A DNA stretch of 32,851 nucleotides from Halorubrum californiense DSM 19288 (GTDB taxonomy: Archaea > Halobacteriota > Halobacteria > Halobacteriales > Haloferacaceae). The translations under genes were made by a program, and so were the position numbers. The notes below the pieces were generated by a model. It was not told the origin of the DNA. It did no database searches and saw nothing but the letters and a program-made list of their open reading frames with translations. Location: assembly GCF_000336875.1 (NCBI RefSeq), contig NZ_AOJK01000008.1:41137-73987 (forward strand), written 5' to 3'. Below, piece after piece: positions 24,775 through 32,851 of this stretch; position 1 is the first letter of the stretch, and each line of letters begins with the position of its first letter.

Positions 24775-24883
24775 TCAGTTGGGTTTGTACACCTGATTGG
24801 TTGGTCGAGCGTTGCGTTCGTCGGAACCCGGAACGGGCCGCCGAGGCCGCCGGATACATGGGGCTTCCGGCGCTCGTACGGCT

Positions 24884-27004
24884 ATGGCTGCCGACGAACG
24901 CAACGCCTTCGAAGTGTACCGCGACCGGGTCGACCGGCCGCTCGGCCGGCTGTTCCGCGAGTACGGGGCCTCCGAGGTCCACTGGCTCGTGATCGGGATG
25001 GCCGCCAACGTCGTCGCCCGCGTCGCGGGGCTGATCCCGCCGGTCGTCCTCGGCGTCGCCATCGACGCCGTCTTCACCGGCTCCGGTCCCTACACGCTCC
25101 CGATCGTCCCCGACGCGTGGCTGCCGACCGCGGAGGCCGCGCAGTTCCGCCTCTCGGTGCTGCTCATCTTCGGCTCGTTCGTCGTGACGGGCGTGTTCAC
25201 GTACGTCTACGGCATCGCCGCGAACAACTTCGCACATCGCGTGATGCACGCGGTCCGCACCGACTCCTTCGACCAGATGCAGCGGCTCGACATGACCTTC
25301 TTCGACGACAAACAGACCGGCGAGGTCATGTCCGTCCTCAACAACGACGCCTCGAACTTGGAGGTGTTCCTCGACAACGCCCTCCAGAACTCCGCCCGCC
25401 TCGGCGTGATGCTGGTCGGGATCGCCGGCGTTCTCGTCTACTACAACTACGAACTCGCGATCGTCACCCTCGCCGCGGTCCCGCTCATGTTCCTCTTCAC
25501 GCTGTGGTTCATGCGGGCGGTCGAGCCCCGGTACGTCGCGCAGCGCTCGGTCGTCGGCGACCTCAACACCGCCCTCGAAAACGCGCTCTCGGGCGTCGAG
25601 CTGGTGAAGACCTCCAACACGGAGGCTCACGAGAGCGAGCGCGTCGAGGACGCCTCCCACTCGTACTTCAAGCGCACCATGTCGATCCTCCGACTCAACT
25701 ACGTCTACCGGCCCGGGATGGAGCTGCTGGCCGGACTGGCGTTCGCCGCCACCTTCGCGGTCGGCGGCTTCTGGCTCGCCAACGGCCCGCCGGGCCCGTT
25801 CACGACGGAGCTGACGGTGGGGACGTTCGTCACCTTCGTCCTCCTCACCCAGCAGTTCGTCGCCCCGCTCGCGGAGGTGTCGAACATCATCGACCAGTAC
25901 GAGAACGCGAAGGCCTCCTGCGAGCGCGTGTTCGGCCTGCGCGACATCCCGGTCCGCATCGAGAACGCCGACGACGCGATCGAACTCGGCGGCGAGACGC
26001 GGAGCGACGGCGGGAGCGACCGCGACGCGGGTGACACGACCGACGACGCCGATGGCCGCGCCGACCACGGCGACCCGTCCGACCACGGCGACCCGTCCGA
26101 CCACGGCGGCGTTGCGGGCGCCGTCGAGTACGACGACGTCTCCTTCGCGTACCCCGGGAACGCGCTCGTCGACCCCGAGGACGCCGACGAGGAGGTCCTC
26201 CGCGGCGTCTCCTTCACCGCCGAGCCGGGCGACACCGTCGCCCTCGTCGGCCCGACCGGCGCCGGCAAGTCGACGCTGCTCAAGCTCCTCCTCCGGCTGT
26301 ACGACGTCACCGACGGCGCGATCCGGGTCGACGGCCACGACGTCCGCGACGTGACCGTCGAGAGCCTCCGCTCGTCGGTCGGCTACGTCGCGCAGGACAC
26401 CACGCTGTTCGACGGCGCCATCGCCGAGAACATCCGCTACGGGCGGTTCACGCGGATCGACGAGGCGGACGAGGAGGACGTGATCCGCGAGCGCGTCGTC
26501 GAGGCCGCGAAGGCCGCGGAGGCCCACGAGTTCATCGCCTCGCTGCCGAACGGCTACGAGACCCGGATCGGCGAGCGCGGCGTGAAGCTCTCCGGCGGCC
26601 AGCGCCAGCGGCTCGCCATCGCCCGGGTCGTCCTCCAGGACCCCGCGATCCTGATCCTCGACGAAGCCACCTCCGCGGTCGACACGGAGACGGAGATGCT
26701 GATCCAGCGCTCGCTCGACCGACTCGCGGCCGACCGCACCACGTTCGTCATCGCGCACCGCCTCTCGACGGTGACCGACGCCGACACCGCCCTCGTGCTG
26801 GAGGACGGCGGGGTCGTCGAGCGTGGCACTCACGACGAGCTGCTCGCCGCGGACGGGCTCTACGCGAAGCTCTGGGGCGTTCAGGCCGGCGAGATAGACG
26901 AGCTGCCGGAGGAGTTCGTCGAGCGCGCCCGCGAGCGCCACGTCGACCGCGCGGTCGAGCGGGCGACCGCGGAGAGCGAAGTCGAGTCGGAGACGCTGGA
27001 GTAA
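24884..27004 (+). CDS. ABC exporter, fused membrane and ATPase domains
   Basis: The 706-residue half-transporter has six membrane segments in residues about 20-330, with the coupling-type stretch VMHAVRTDSFDQMQRLDMTFFDDKQTG, then an ATPase domain: Walker A GPTGAGKST at about 456, Q-loop YVAQDTTLFDG, signature LSGGQRQRL at about 569, Walker B ILILDEATSAVD at about 590, and IAHRLST. Two copies would pair to make a full exporter; lipids, drugs or peptides are possible cargo. An acidic, low-complexity linker at about 365-410 contains a tandem repeat (DHGDPS units, 18-base repeat at 26061-26108). The ATG at 24884 is preferred to an earlier in-frame ATG because MAADERNAFEVYRDRVDRPL fits the family start. 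No partner genes follow; gltB converges 27 bases on. Confidence 0.9.
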   Translation: MAADERNAFEVYRDRVDRPLGRLFREYGASEVHWLVIGMAANVVARVAGLIPPVVLGVAIDAVFTGSGPYTLPIVPDAWLPTAEAAQFRLSVLLIFGSFVVTGVFTYVYGIAANNFAHRVMHAVRTDSFDQMQRLDMTFFDDKQTGEVMSVLNNDASNLEVFLDNALQNSARLGVMLVGIAGVLVYYNYELAIVTLAAVPLMFLFTLWFMRAVEPRYVAQRSVVGDLNTALENALSGVELVKTSNTEAHESERVEDASHSYFKRTMSILRLNYVYRPGMELLAGLAFAATFAVGGFWLANGPPGPFTTELTVGTFVTFVLLTQQFVAPLAEVSNIIDQYENAKASCERVFGLRDIPVRIENADDAIELGGETRSDGGSDRDAGDTTDDADGRADHGDPSDHGDPSDHGGVAGAVEYDDVSFAYPGNALVDPEDADEEVLRGVSFTAEPGDTVALVGPTGAGKSTLLKLLLRLYDVTDGAIRVDGHDVRDVTVESLRSSVGYVAQDTTLFDGAIAENIRYGRFTRIDEADEEDVIRERVVEAAKAAEAHEFIASLPNGYETRIGERGVKLSGGQRQRLAIARVVLQDPAILILDEATSAVDTETEMLIQRSLDRLAADRTTFVIAHRLSTVTDADTALVLEDGGVVERGTHDELLAADGLYAKLWGVQAGEIDELPEEFVERARERHVDRAVERATAESEVESETLE

Positions 27005-27031
27005 GGAAGCGGCGCGGGCGGTTCTCGACCC

Positions 27032-30000
27032 TCAGTCGTCGCCCGAGACTTGGCCGGTCGCGTCGGCGTCGGCGTCCGGCACCGCGGCGGCAGGCGCAGG
27101 CGGCTCCTCGCGCACGTCGGCGCCCTTGCCCTCCGCGATGACCTCGGCGTACGCGTCGGGGAAGACGCGGACGAAGTCGTCGAGCGCGGCCTCCCAGTCG
27201 TCGAGCAGGTCGGCCGCGCGCTCGCTGCCGGTGTACGCGCGGTGGTTCTCGACGAGCCGGCGGAGCATCCGCTCGTCGGACTCGTCGAGCGTCTCGGAGA
27301 CGGACACCATCCCGCGGTTGACGCGGTCGTCGAACCGGTCGTCGGGGTCGTACACGTACGCGATGCCGCCGGACATCCCGGCCGCGAAGTTGCGGCCCGT
27401 GTCGCCGAGGACGGCGACGACGCCGCCGGTCATGTACTCGCAGCCGTGGTCGCCGACGCCCTCGACGACCGCGCGGACCCCGGAGTTGCGGACGCCGAAC
27501 CGCTCGCCGGCGACGCCGTTGACGTACATCTCGCCCGAGGTGGCGCCGTACAGACAGACGTTGCCCGCGACGACGTTCTCGGTCGGGTCGTACGCCGCCT
27601 CGGCGGGCGTGTCGATCACGAGGCGGCCGCCGGAGAGCCCCTTGCCGACGTAGTCGTTGGCGGCGCCGGACAGCTCCATGGTGATCCCCGGCGCGAGGAA
27701 CGCGCCGAAGCTCTGTCCGGCCTCCCCGTCGAACCGGCAGGAGATGGTGTCGTCCGGGAGCCCGTCGCCGCCGTGTTCGGAGACGACGCGGTTCGAGAGC
27801 GTCGCGCCGACCGCGCGGTCGACGTTCCGCACGTCGCGGGTGAGTGCGACCGGCGCGCCGTCCTCGATGGCGGGCGCGGCCTCGTCGATGAGGTCCCAGT
27901 CCAGAAGGTCGTCGATGCCGGCGTGCGGCTGCTCGCGCACTTTCGTGCGGGACTCGCCCGCGGGCTCGGCGATGACCGCCGAGAGGTCGAGGTGCTTCGC
28001 CTTCTCGTGGTCGGTCTCGCGCTGCGAGAGCAGCCCGGGCCGGCCGATGAACTCCTCCAGCTCGGTGTACCCCTGCTCGGCCATGATCTCCCGCAGCTCC
28101 TGCGCGATGAACGTCATGTAGTTGATGACGTGGTCGGGCTGGCCGGGGAACCGCTGGCGGAGGTCCTCGCGCTGGGTGGCGACGCCGACCGGGCAGGTGT
28201 TCTCGTGGCACTGCCGGGCCATGACGCAGCCGGCGGTGACGAGCGACGCGGTGCCGAAGATGTACTCCTCGGCGCCGAGCGCGGCCGCGACCGCGACGTC
28301 GCGGCCCGTCCTGAGTCCGCCGTCGGCCGAGACGCGGATGCGGTCGCGCAGGCCGGTCGCGCGGAGCATCTGGTTCGCCTCCGCGAGCCCGAGCTCCCAC
28401 GGGAGCCCGGCGTTCTTGATCGAGGTCTTCGGCGACGCTCCCGTCCCGCCGTCGTGGCCGGAGACGTGCACGACGTCGGCGTTCGCCTTCGCGACCCCGG
28501 CCGCGATGGTACCGATGCCGGCCTCCGAGACCAGCTTCACGTTGACGTCGGCCTCGGGACTGGCGGCCTTCAGGTCGAAGATGAGCTGCTTGAGGTCCTC
28601 GATCGAGTAGATGTCGTGTTGAGGCGGCGGCGAGATGAGCCCGACGCCGGGGGTCGAACACCGGACGTGTGCGATCATCTCGTTGACCTTCTTGCCGGGG
28701 AGGTGGCCGCCCTCGCCGGGCTTCGATCCCTGCGCCATCTTGATCTGGAGCTCCTCCGCGTTCGCGAGGTACTCCGAGGTGACGCCGAACCGCCCGGAGG
28801 CGACCTGCTTGACGGTACACTCTTTCTCGGTGTCGAACCGCTCGGGGGGCTCGCCGCCCTCACCGGTGTTCGATTTCGCGCCGAGCCGATTCATCGCGAT
28901 GGCGTTGTTCTCGTGGGCCTCCGGCGAGATACTCCCGAGGCTCATCGCGGCGGTCGAGAAGCGCTCGACGATCGACTCGACGGGCTCGACCTCCTCGACC
29001 GGAACCGGGTCGCGGTCGGAGTCGAACTCCAAGAGGCCGCGCAGCGACTGTAGCTCCTCGGTCTGGTCGTTCACCAGCTCGGCGAACTCGCGGTACTGCT
29101 CGTAGTCGCCGCCGCGGACCGCCTGCTGGAGCGTGCCGACCGTCTGGGGGTTCCAGCCGTGTTTCACGCCGGACGAGCGGTGCTCGTACTCGCCGATCGT
29201 CTCCAGTTCGGGGTCGGCGCCGAACGCCATCGCGTGGCGGGTTCGGAGGTCGTCTTCGATCTGTTCGATCCCGATCCCCTCGGTACGGATCTCCGTCCCC
29301 TCGAAGTATTCGGCGACGAAGTCGGAGTTGAGGCCGACCGCCTCGAAGATCTGCGCGCCCTGGTACGACTCCATCGTCGAGATGCCCATCTTCGCCATCG
29401 TCTTGAGGAGGCCGTCCTCCAGCGCGTGGCGGTACGCCGCGAGCGCCTCGTCCTCGTCCGCGCCGTCCGGACCGGCGACCACGTCGGCGATGGAGGCGTA
29501 CGCGAGGTACGGGTCGACCGCGTCCGCGCCGTAGCCGACGAGCGTCGCGAGGTGGTGGACCTCGTGCGGCTCGCCGGACTCGACGACGACGCCCGCGCGG
29601 TTGCGGAGTCCGTTCCGGACGAGGTGGTGGTGGACCGCGCCGGTCGCGAGCAGGCTCGGCACCGCGAGCCGGTCGGGGCCGACTGCGCGGTCGGAGAGGA
29701 CGACGACGTCGGCGCCGTCCTCGATGGCGGCCGCGGCGTCCTCACGGACCCGGCTCACGGCGTCGACGAGCGAGCCGTCGCGGTCGTAGGTGACATCGAC
29801 GGTCACGGAGGTGAACGAGGGCCCGTCGGACGTGTCGCCGTCGCGGTCGCCGGGACTCCGCTCGCCCGGTCCGGGCAGCTCGCGGAGGGCGGTCGTCTCG
29901 GCGTCCGTCAGGACCGGGGCGTCGGCGACGATCTGCTCGGCGTGGGCCGGCGTCTCGTCGAGGAGGTTTCGCTGGTTCCCGATGCGCGTCTCCAGCGAGG

Positions 30001-31735
30001 TGACGAGTTCCTCGCGGATGTAGTCGATCGGCGGGTTCGACACCTGCGCGAACAGCTGCTTGAAGTAGGTGAACAGGGGGCGGTCGACGTCGGCTAGCAC
30101 GGACAGCGGCGTGTCGTCGCCCATCGAGCCGACCGGGTCCTTCCCGTCTTTCGCCATCGGCTCGACGAGGTGGTTCAGCGAGTCGGTGGTGTAGCCGAAC
30201 GCGGCCTGATGGGCGCGGACAGTCGGTTCCGTCTCGTCCCCCTCGTCGGACTCGCCGCCTCGTTCGCTCGACTCGTCGATCCCGGCCGCGACGCCGTCCT
30301 CCTCGGTGAGCGCGTCGAGGCCGACCTGCCCGTCCTCAACCCACTCGCCGTACTTCTCGTCGGTGAGCTCCTCGAACACCTCGTCGTCGGGGACGATCCG
30401 GCCCGCCTCGGGGTCGGCAACGAAGATTTCGCCGGGCTGAAGCCGACCGCGACGGCGCACGTCGGCCGGTTCGGTCGGGAGCGCGCCCACCTCGCTGCCG
30501 ACGACGAGGCGGTCGTCGGTCGTCACCTCGTAGCGGCACGGGCGGAGGCCGTTGCGATCCAGCACGCCGGCGACGCGCTCGCCGTCGAAGCCGATGACGA
30601 GGGCGGGGCCGTCCCACGGCTCGACGAGCGAGGCGTGGTAGTCGTAGAAGTCGGCGCGGTCGTCGTCCATCAGGTCGTCGCCGCGGAACGCCTCCGGGAT
30701 CAGCATCCGGAGCGCGTGCGGGAGGTCGCGGTCGGTCTGGAGCAGGAGTTCGAGCGCGTTGTCGACGCTCGCGGTGTCGGACTGGTTCGGGTCGTCGATC
30801 ACCGGCTTGATCGTGTCGAGCTCGGCCCCGAACGCCGGGTGGTCGAGGTCGTTCTCGCGGGCCCGCATCCAGTTGACGTTCCCACGGATCGTGTTGAACT
30901 CGCCGTTGTGGACGATGTTGCGGTACGGATGGGCGAGGTGCCACGCGCCGAGCGTGTTCGTCGAGAAGCGCGCGTGAACCAGGGCGACGTGGCTCGCGAA
31001 CCGCTCGTCGGTCAGGTCAGTGTAGTAGTCGGCGAGCTGTGACCCCTTCAGCAGCCCCTTGTAGACGACGCGCTGGCGGTCGAGCGAGCAGACGTAGAAG
31101 CGGCCCGCGCCGTCGACGTCGGCGACCGCGTTCTCGATCTCGCGGCGGGCGGCGTACAGCGCGCGGTCGAAGCCGAGCAGGTCGGGGTCCGCGTCGTCCT
31201 GACTGGTCTCCTCGGTGGTGAACCGCTGGGCGAGCCCCGCGCCCTCGACGGGCGCGACGAACACCTGCGAAACCTCGGGCTCGGAGTCGAGCGCCGTCGC
31301 GCCGAGGTCGGCGTTGTCGGTGGGGACCGAGCGCCAAGCCAGCACCTCCAGCCCGTAGACGGCGCACACCTCGGCGATGACGTCGTGGATCTCCGCCTGA
31401 ACGCCCGGTTCCGGCGGCATGAACACGGAGCCGACCGCGTACTCCTCCGGGAGGTCCGCGTCGACGACCTCGCGGAAGAACTCGTCCGGACGTGCGACCA
31501 TGATCCCCGCGCCGTCGCCGGTGTTCTTCTCCGCGCCCGTGGTCCCGCGGTGTTCGAGGTTCTCGAGCAGTTCGATCGCGTCCGTGACGGCCTCGTGCGA
31601 CGGCGCGCCGTCCAGGTCGACGACCCCGCCGATGCCGCAGTTCGACCGGTCGTCCGTCGGCGCCGCGAGCCCCCCCTCCTGACCCGAGGACTCCGAGTCG
31701 CGTACGCCCCGGGTGGTACTACGTGACTTGGTCAT
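27032..31735 (-). CDS. gltB: Glutamate synthase large subunit
   Basis: The 1567-residue enzyme makes glutamate from glutamine and 2-oxoglutarate, the assimilation step after glutamine synthetase. Order of parts: a glutaminase domain starting at the nucleophile Cys33 (SNCGIGGVVDL, after a 32-residue propeptide), a central domain around 500-780, the FMN-binding synthase domain around 830-1200 (with LISPPPQHDIYSIEDLKQL), the three-cysteine iron-sulfur cluster CHENTCP in CVMARQCHENTCPVGV near 1168-1178, and the C-terminal GXGXG domain. There is no gltD in the window, and haloarchaeal enzymes usually lack one and probably use ferredoxin. ATG 31735 is preferred to an in-frame ATG at 31798: it has a TATA-like box 27 bases upstream and leaves a normal propeptide. 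Full length, no damage seen. Confidence 0.96.
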   Translation of the reverse strand: MTKSRSTTRGVRDSESSGQEGGLAAPTDDRSNCGIGGVVDLDGAPSHEAVTDAIELLENLEHRGTTGAEKNTGDGAGIMVARPDEFFREVVDADLPEEYAVGSVFMPPEPGVQAEIHDVIAEVCAVYGLEVLAWRSVPTDNADLGATALDSEPEVSQVFVAPVEGAGLAQRFTTEETSQDDADPDLLGFDRALYAARREIENAVADVDGAGRFYVCSLDRQRVVYKGLLKGSQLADYYTDLTDERFASHVALVHARFSTNTLGAWHLAHPYRNIVHNGEFNTIRGNVNWMRARENDLDHPAFGAELDTIKPVIDDPNQSDTASVDNALELLLQTDRDLPHALRMLIPEAFRGDDLMDDDRADFYDYHASLVEPWDGPALVIGFDGERVAGVLDRNGLRPCRYEVTTDDRLVVGSEVGALPTEPADVRRRGRLQPGEIFVADPEAGRIVPDDEVFEELTDEKYGEWVEDGQVGLDALTEEDGVAAGIDESSERGGESDEGDETEPTVRAHQAAFGYTTDSLNHLVEPMAKDGKDPVGSMGDDTPLSVLADVDRPLFTYFKQLFAQVSNPPIDYIREELVTSLETRIGNQRNLLDETPAHAEQIVADAPVLTDAETTALRELPGPGERSPGDRDGDTSDGPSFTSVTVDVTYDRDGSLVDAVSRVREDAAAAIEDGADVVVLSDRAVGPDRLAVPSLLATGAVHHHLVRNGLRNRAGVVVESGEPHEVHHLATLVGYGADAVDPYLAYASIADVVAGPDGADEDEALAAYRHALEDGLLKTMAKMGISTMESYQGAQIFEAVGLNSDFVAEYFEGTEIRTEGIGIEQIEDDLRTRHAMAFGADPELETIGEYEHRSSGVKHGWNPQTVGTLQQAVRGGDYEQYREFAELVNDQTEELQSLRGLLEFDSDRDPVPVEEVEPVESIVERFSTAAMSLGSISPEAHENNAIAMNRLGAKSNTGEGGEPPERFDTEKECTVKQVASGRFGVTSEYLANAEELQIKMAQGSKPGEGGHLPGKKVNEMIAHVRCSTPGVGLISPPPQHDIYSIEDLKQLIFDLKAASPEADVNVKLVSEAGIGTIAAGVAKANADVVHVSGHDGGTGASPKTSIKNAGLPWELGLAEANQMLRATGLRDRIRVSADGGLRTGRDVAVAAALGAEEYIFGTASLVTAGCVMARQCHENTCPVGVATQREDLRQRFPGQPDHVINYMTFIAQELREIMAEQGYTELEEFIGRPGLLSQRETDHEKAKHLDLSAVIAEPAGESRTKVREQPHAGIDDLLDWDLIDEAAPAIEDGAPVALTRDVRNVDRAVGATLSNRVVSEHGGDGLPDDTISCRFDGEAGQSFGAFLAPGITMELSGAANDYVGKGLSGGRLVIDTPAEAAYDPTENVVAGNVCLYGATSGEMYVNGVAGERFGVRNSGVRAVVEGVGDHGCEYMTGGVVAVLGDTGRNFAAGMSGGIAYVYDPDDRFDDRVNRGMVSVSETLDESDERMLRRLVENHRAYTGSERAADLLDDWEAALDDFVRVFPDAYAEVIAEGKGADVREEPPAPAAAVPDADADATGQVSGDD

Positions 31736-31736
31736 A

Positions 31737-31762
31737 CACTCGCATACGAGTGAACAGTTAAA
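31737..31762 (-). promoter_or_regulatory. gltB promoter with operator-like palindrome
   Basis: On the minus strand TTTAAC (31757-31762) is about 27 bases before the ATG, so transcription starts at the start codon. Between them lies the palindrome CACTCGCATACGAGTG (31737-31752, 6-base arms). This is the position where a repressor would act. A second imperfect palindrome (8-base arms, one G-T pair) is at 31823-31840, and CCCTGATAGGG at 31770-31780. Nitrogen control is an inference. Confidence 0.5.
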
Positions 31763-31939
31763 GGTATGACCCTGATAGGGGTAGGATCCATCGTACACAC
31801 ATTAGGGAATATAAGGTAATTATTCATCACGGGTGGTGAACAGATAACATGACCCAGAAACGATCAAAATTCACGCGTTGCGAAGCCACAGAATTACTTT
31901 TCCTACGGTAATTTTCTGCGGACGTTTCACGTAGTCCGA

Positions 31940-31965
31940 TCAGACTGGTGGAACGTCCAGTCTGA
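31940..31965 (-). terminator. Hairpin after the HEWD gene
   Basis: TCAGACTGG and CCAGTCTGA form a perfect 9-base inverted repeat with an 8-base loop, two bases beyond the stop codon of the gene that reads leftward. A second inverted repeat (CAGAATTAC, 31889-31897, with GTAATTTTCTG, 31908-31918) lies further on. Together they probably end the transcript before gltB. Confidence 0.5.
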
Positions 31966-31967
31966 GT

Positions 31968-32135
31968 TTACTCTTCGAGGGGGACGAACGAGCCGTTGAT
32001 GTCCCACTCGTGGATACAGTAGACGTTGCCGGGTTCGTCCGCGATCCGCCACCCGTCGGCCTCGCCGTCCCACCGCTCCTCGCGGCCGCACAGCTCGCAG
32101 GTGCGCTCCTTCGGCGGTGTGATGGTCACGCTCAT
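31968..32135 (-). CDS. HEWD family small protein
   Basis: The 55-residue product has Cys13-x2-Cys16 (CELCGREE) and Cys40-x-His42 (YCIHEWDINGSFVP), which fits the haloarchaeal HEWD family, named after this motif. The Cys/His set suggests a zinc knuckle, though no function is known to me. ATG 32135 is preferred to an upstream in-frame start because the conserved body starts there. It lies between a surface-protein gene and gltB, all on the minus strand. Confidence 0.8.
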   Translation of the reverse strand: MSVTITPPKERTCELCGREERWDGEADGWRIADEPGNVYCIHEWDINGSFVPLEE

Positions 32136-32246
32136 ATCCGAGCGAACGGCACCGGCGAGCAAAAGGATACCGGCAATCGGCGGCGGCCGACCGGCCGCGG
32201 TGACCCGATCCGACGACTCCCCGTGGACTAACCGGGCCGTCGCGAC

Positions 32247-32851
32247 TCACGACCCGCGTCCGCGACGTCGAGCGAGCAGCGACGCGCCCGCCACCGCCGC
32301 GAGCGACGCGACGGCGTCGAATCCGGGGAGGTCGTACGCGGTCGATCGGATCGGCGCCTCGTCGTACCCGAGGTCGCTCGCGTCGGCCTCGTCCGCGGCC
32401 GAATCGCTCGACTCGGACGGGTCTCTCGACGCGGACGACGCGGGCGAGTCGGCGGGTCCCGTCGACGCCGCGTCGTCGCTTTCACCTCCACCGGCGTCGT
32501 TCGACCGGCCGTTCTCGGGGCGAGACCCCGCCGCGGAGCCACCGGCGCCGCGGTTGGGTCCACCGGTTCCGAAGAGCGCCGGCGGCCCCGCAGACGGCGG
32601 GATTTCGGACGTCCCGGGAGCGTTCGAGACGCCCACCCCGGGGCGCGGCGTCGGGCGGTTCGCCTCCGAACCGGTCGACCCTTCGGGCGGACTCGGACCG
32701 CCCGCGTCCGTCACGGCACCGGCCGAGCCGGCCGAGCCGGCTGCCCCTCCGGATTCGCTCGGGTCGCCGGTCGAACCGCCACCCGCCGAACTACCGCCAG
32801 CCGAACCACCACCCGCCGAACTACCGCCAGCCGAACCACCACCCGCCGAAC
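32247..32851 (-). CDS. C-terminal part of a PGF-CTERM surface protein (cut by window edge)
   Basis: The frame is open from the right edge to the stop at 32247, giving about 200 residues of the end of a longer protein. It begins with Gly/Ser/Ala repeats (units like SSAGGGSAGG encoded by a 30-base tandem repeat at about 32792-32851), goes on through an Asp/Ser/Pro-rich part, and ends in LPGFDAVASL, a hydrophobic stretch and RRRGRGS. That is the PGF-CTERM form of tail, which archaeosortase A removes while joining the protein to a membrane lipid. Serine- and threonine-rich stretches before such tails are often glycosylated. The start and the folded part lie outside the window, so the function cannot be told. 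Confidence 0.75.
   Translation of the reverse strand, partial: SAGGGSAGGSSAGGGSAGGSSAGGGSTGDPSESGGAAGSAGSAGAVTDAGGPSPPEGSTGSEANRPTPRPGVGVSNAPGTSEIPPSAGPPALFGTGGPNRGAGGSAAGSRPENGRSNDAGGGESDDAASTGPADSPASSASRDPSESSDSAADEADASDLGYDEAPIRSTAYDLPGFDAVASLAAVAGASLLARRRGRGS
32792..32851. repeat. 30-base tandem repeat in the surface-protein linker
   Basis: Two 30-base units, each with CCGCCAGCCGAACCACCACC and CGCCGAACTA, run to the window edge, and a diverged copy lies before them near 32765-32790. They encode the Gly/Ser/Ala linker and may vary in number among strains. Confidence 0.8.

Noticed and set aside
24797-24883. Earlier start for the ABC exporter
   Set aside because: The 29 extra residues are Arg/Gly-rich and unlike the family; MAADERNAF at 24884 fits better.
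27050-31042. Several long plus-strand frames opposite gltB
   Set aside because: They are complements of a full-length, well-recognised glutamate synthase and show no motifs of their own.
31736-31798. Earlier gltB start at 31798
   Set aside because: It would translate through the TATA-like box and the palindrome; the start at 31735 is at the right distance from the box.

Overview
The window looks like a chromosomal segment of a haloarchaeon, probably close to Halorubrum (the genus is an inference). The reasons are very high GC with GC-rich third codon positions, acidic proteins, several genes whose TATA-like box lies 26-27 bases before the start codon (leaderless transcripts), a Tat lipoprotein, a PGF-CTERM surface-protein tail, a HEWD-family protein and archaeal-type purine genes. 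About 22 protein genes and one tRNA gene are supported.

Layout. Bases 1-358 hold a GC-rich dispersed repeat, followed by an M42 peptidase (359-1417) and a convergent MFS transporter (to 2767). Next come an array of seven 18-base units and an orphan tungstate-binding lipoprotein gene (tupA). A purN-purH fusion and purB diverge from a shared 167-base promoter region; between them they cover four late steps of purine synthesis. Bases 7252-9997 hold a zinc-ribbon protein, a membrane 'sensor-domain' protein and two YdjM-type membrane proteins in tandem, the first lacking its histidines. A CrtI-type carotenoid desaturase follows, facing a PAS/LOV-like protein, then a lactate permease that may sit behind a small overlapping reading frame, and a lipoprotein with an HELGH metalloprotease motif.

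Bases about 15954-23681 look like a defence island: a large Eco57I-type methyltransferase and, one base later, a protein joining a phospholipase D-type nuclease to a SNF2 helicase. Together they make a plausible two-gene ATP-dependent restriction-modification system, with a low-GC block in the methyltransferase's putative target-recognition half. A small unknown convergent gene and about 470 bases of non-coding DNA lead to tRNA-Ala(GGC). The tRNA 3' end points at the island and is partly repeated 87 bases away, as expected for an integration site.

The right part holds a START-like (SRPBCC) protein gene with a palindrome over its start codon, a second copy of the dispersed repeat, an ABC exporter, the glutamate synthase gene gltB with a palindrome between its TATA box and start, a HEWD protein, and the end of a PGF-CTERM surface protein cut by the window edge.

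The best candidates for something new are the nuclease-helicase/methyltransferase pair with its tRNA-linked island, the dispersed repeat placed similarly upstream of two unrelated genes, and the cysteine-less LOV-like protein beside the carotenoid gene.
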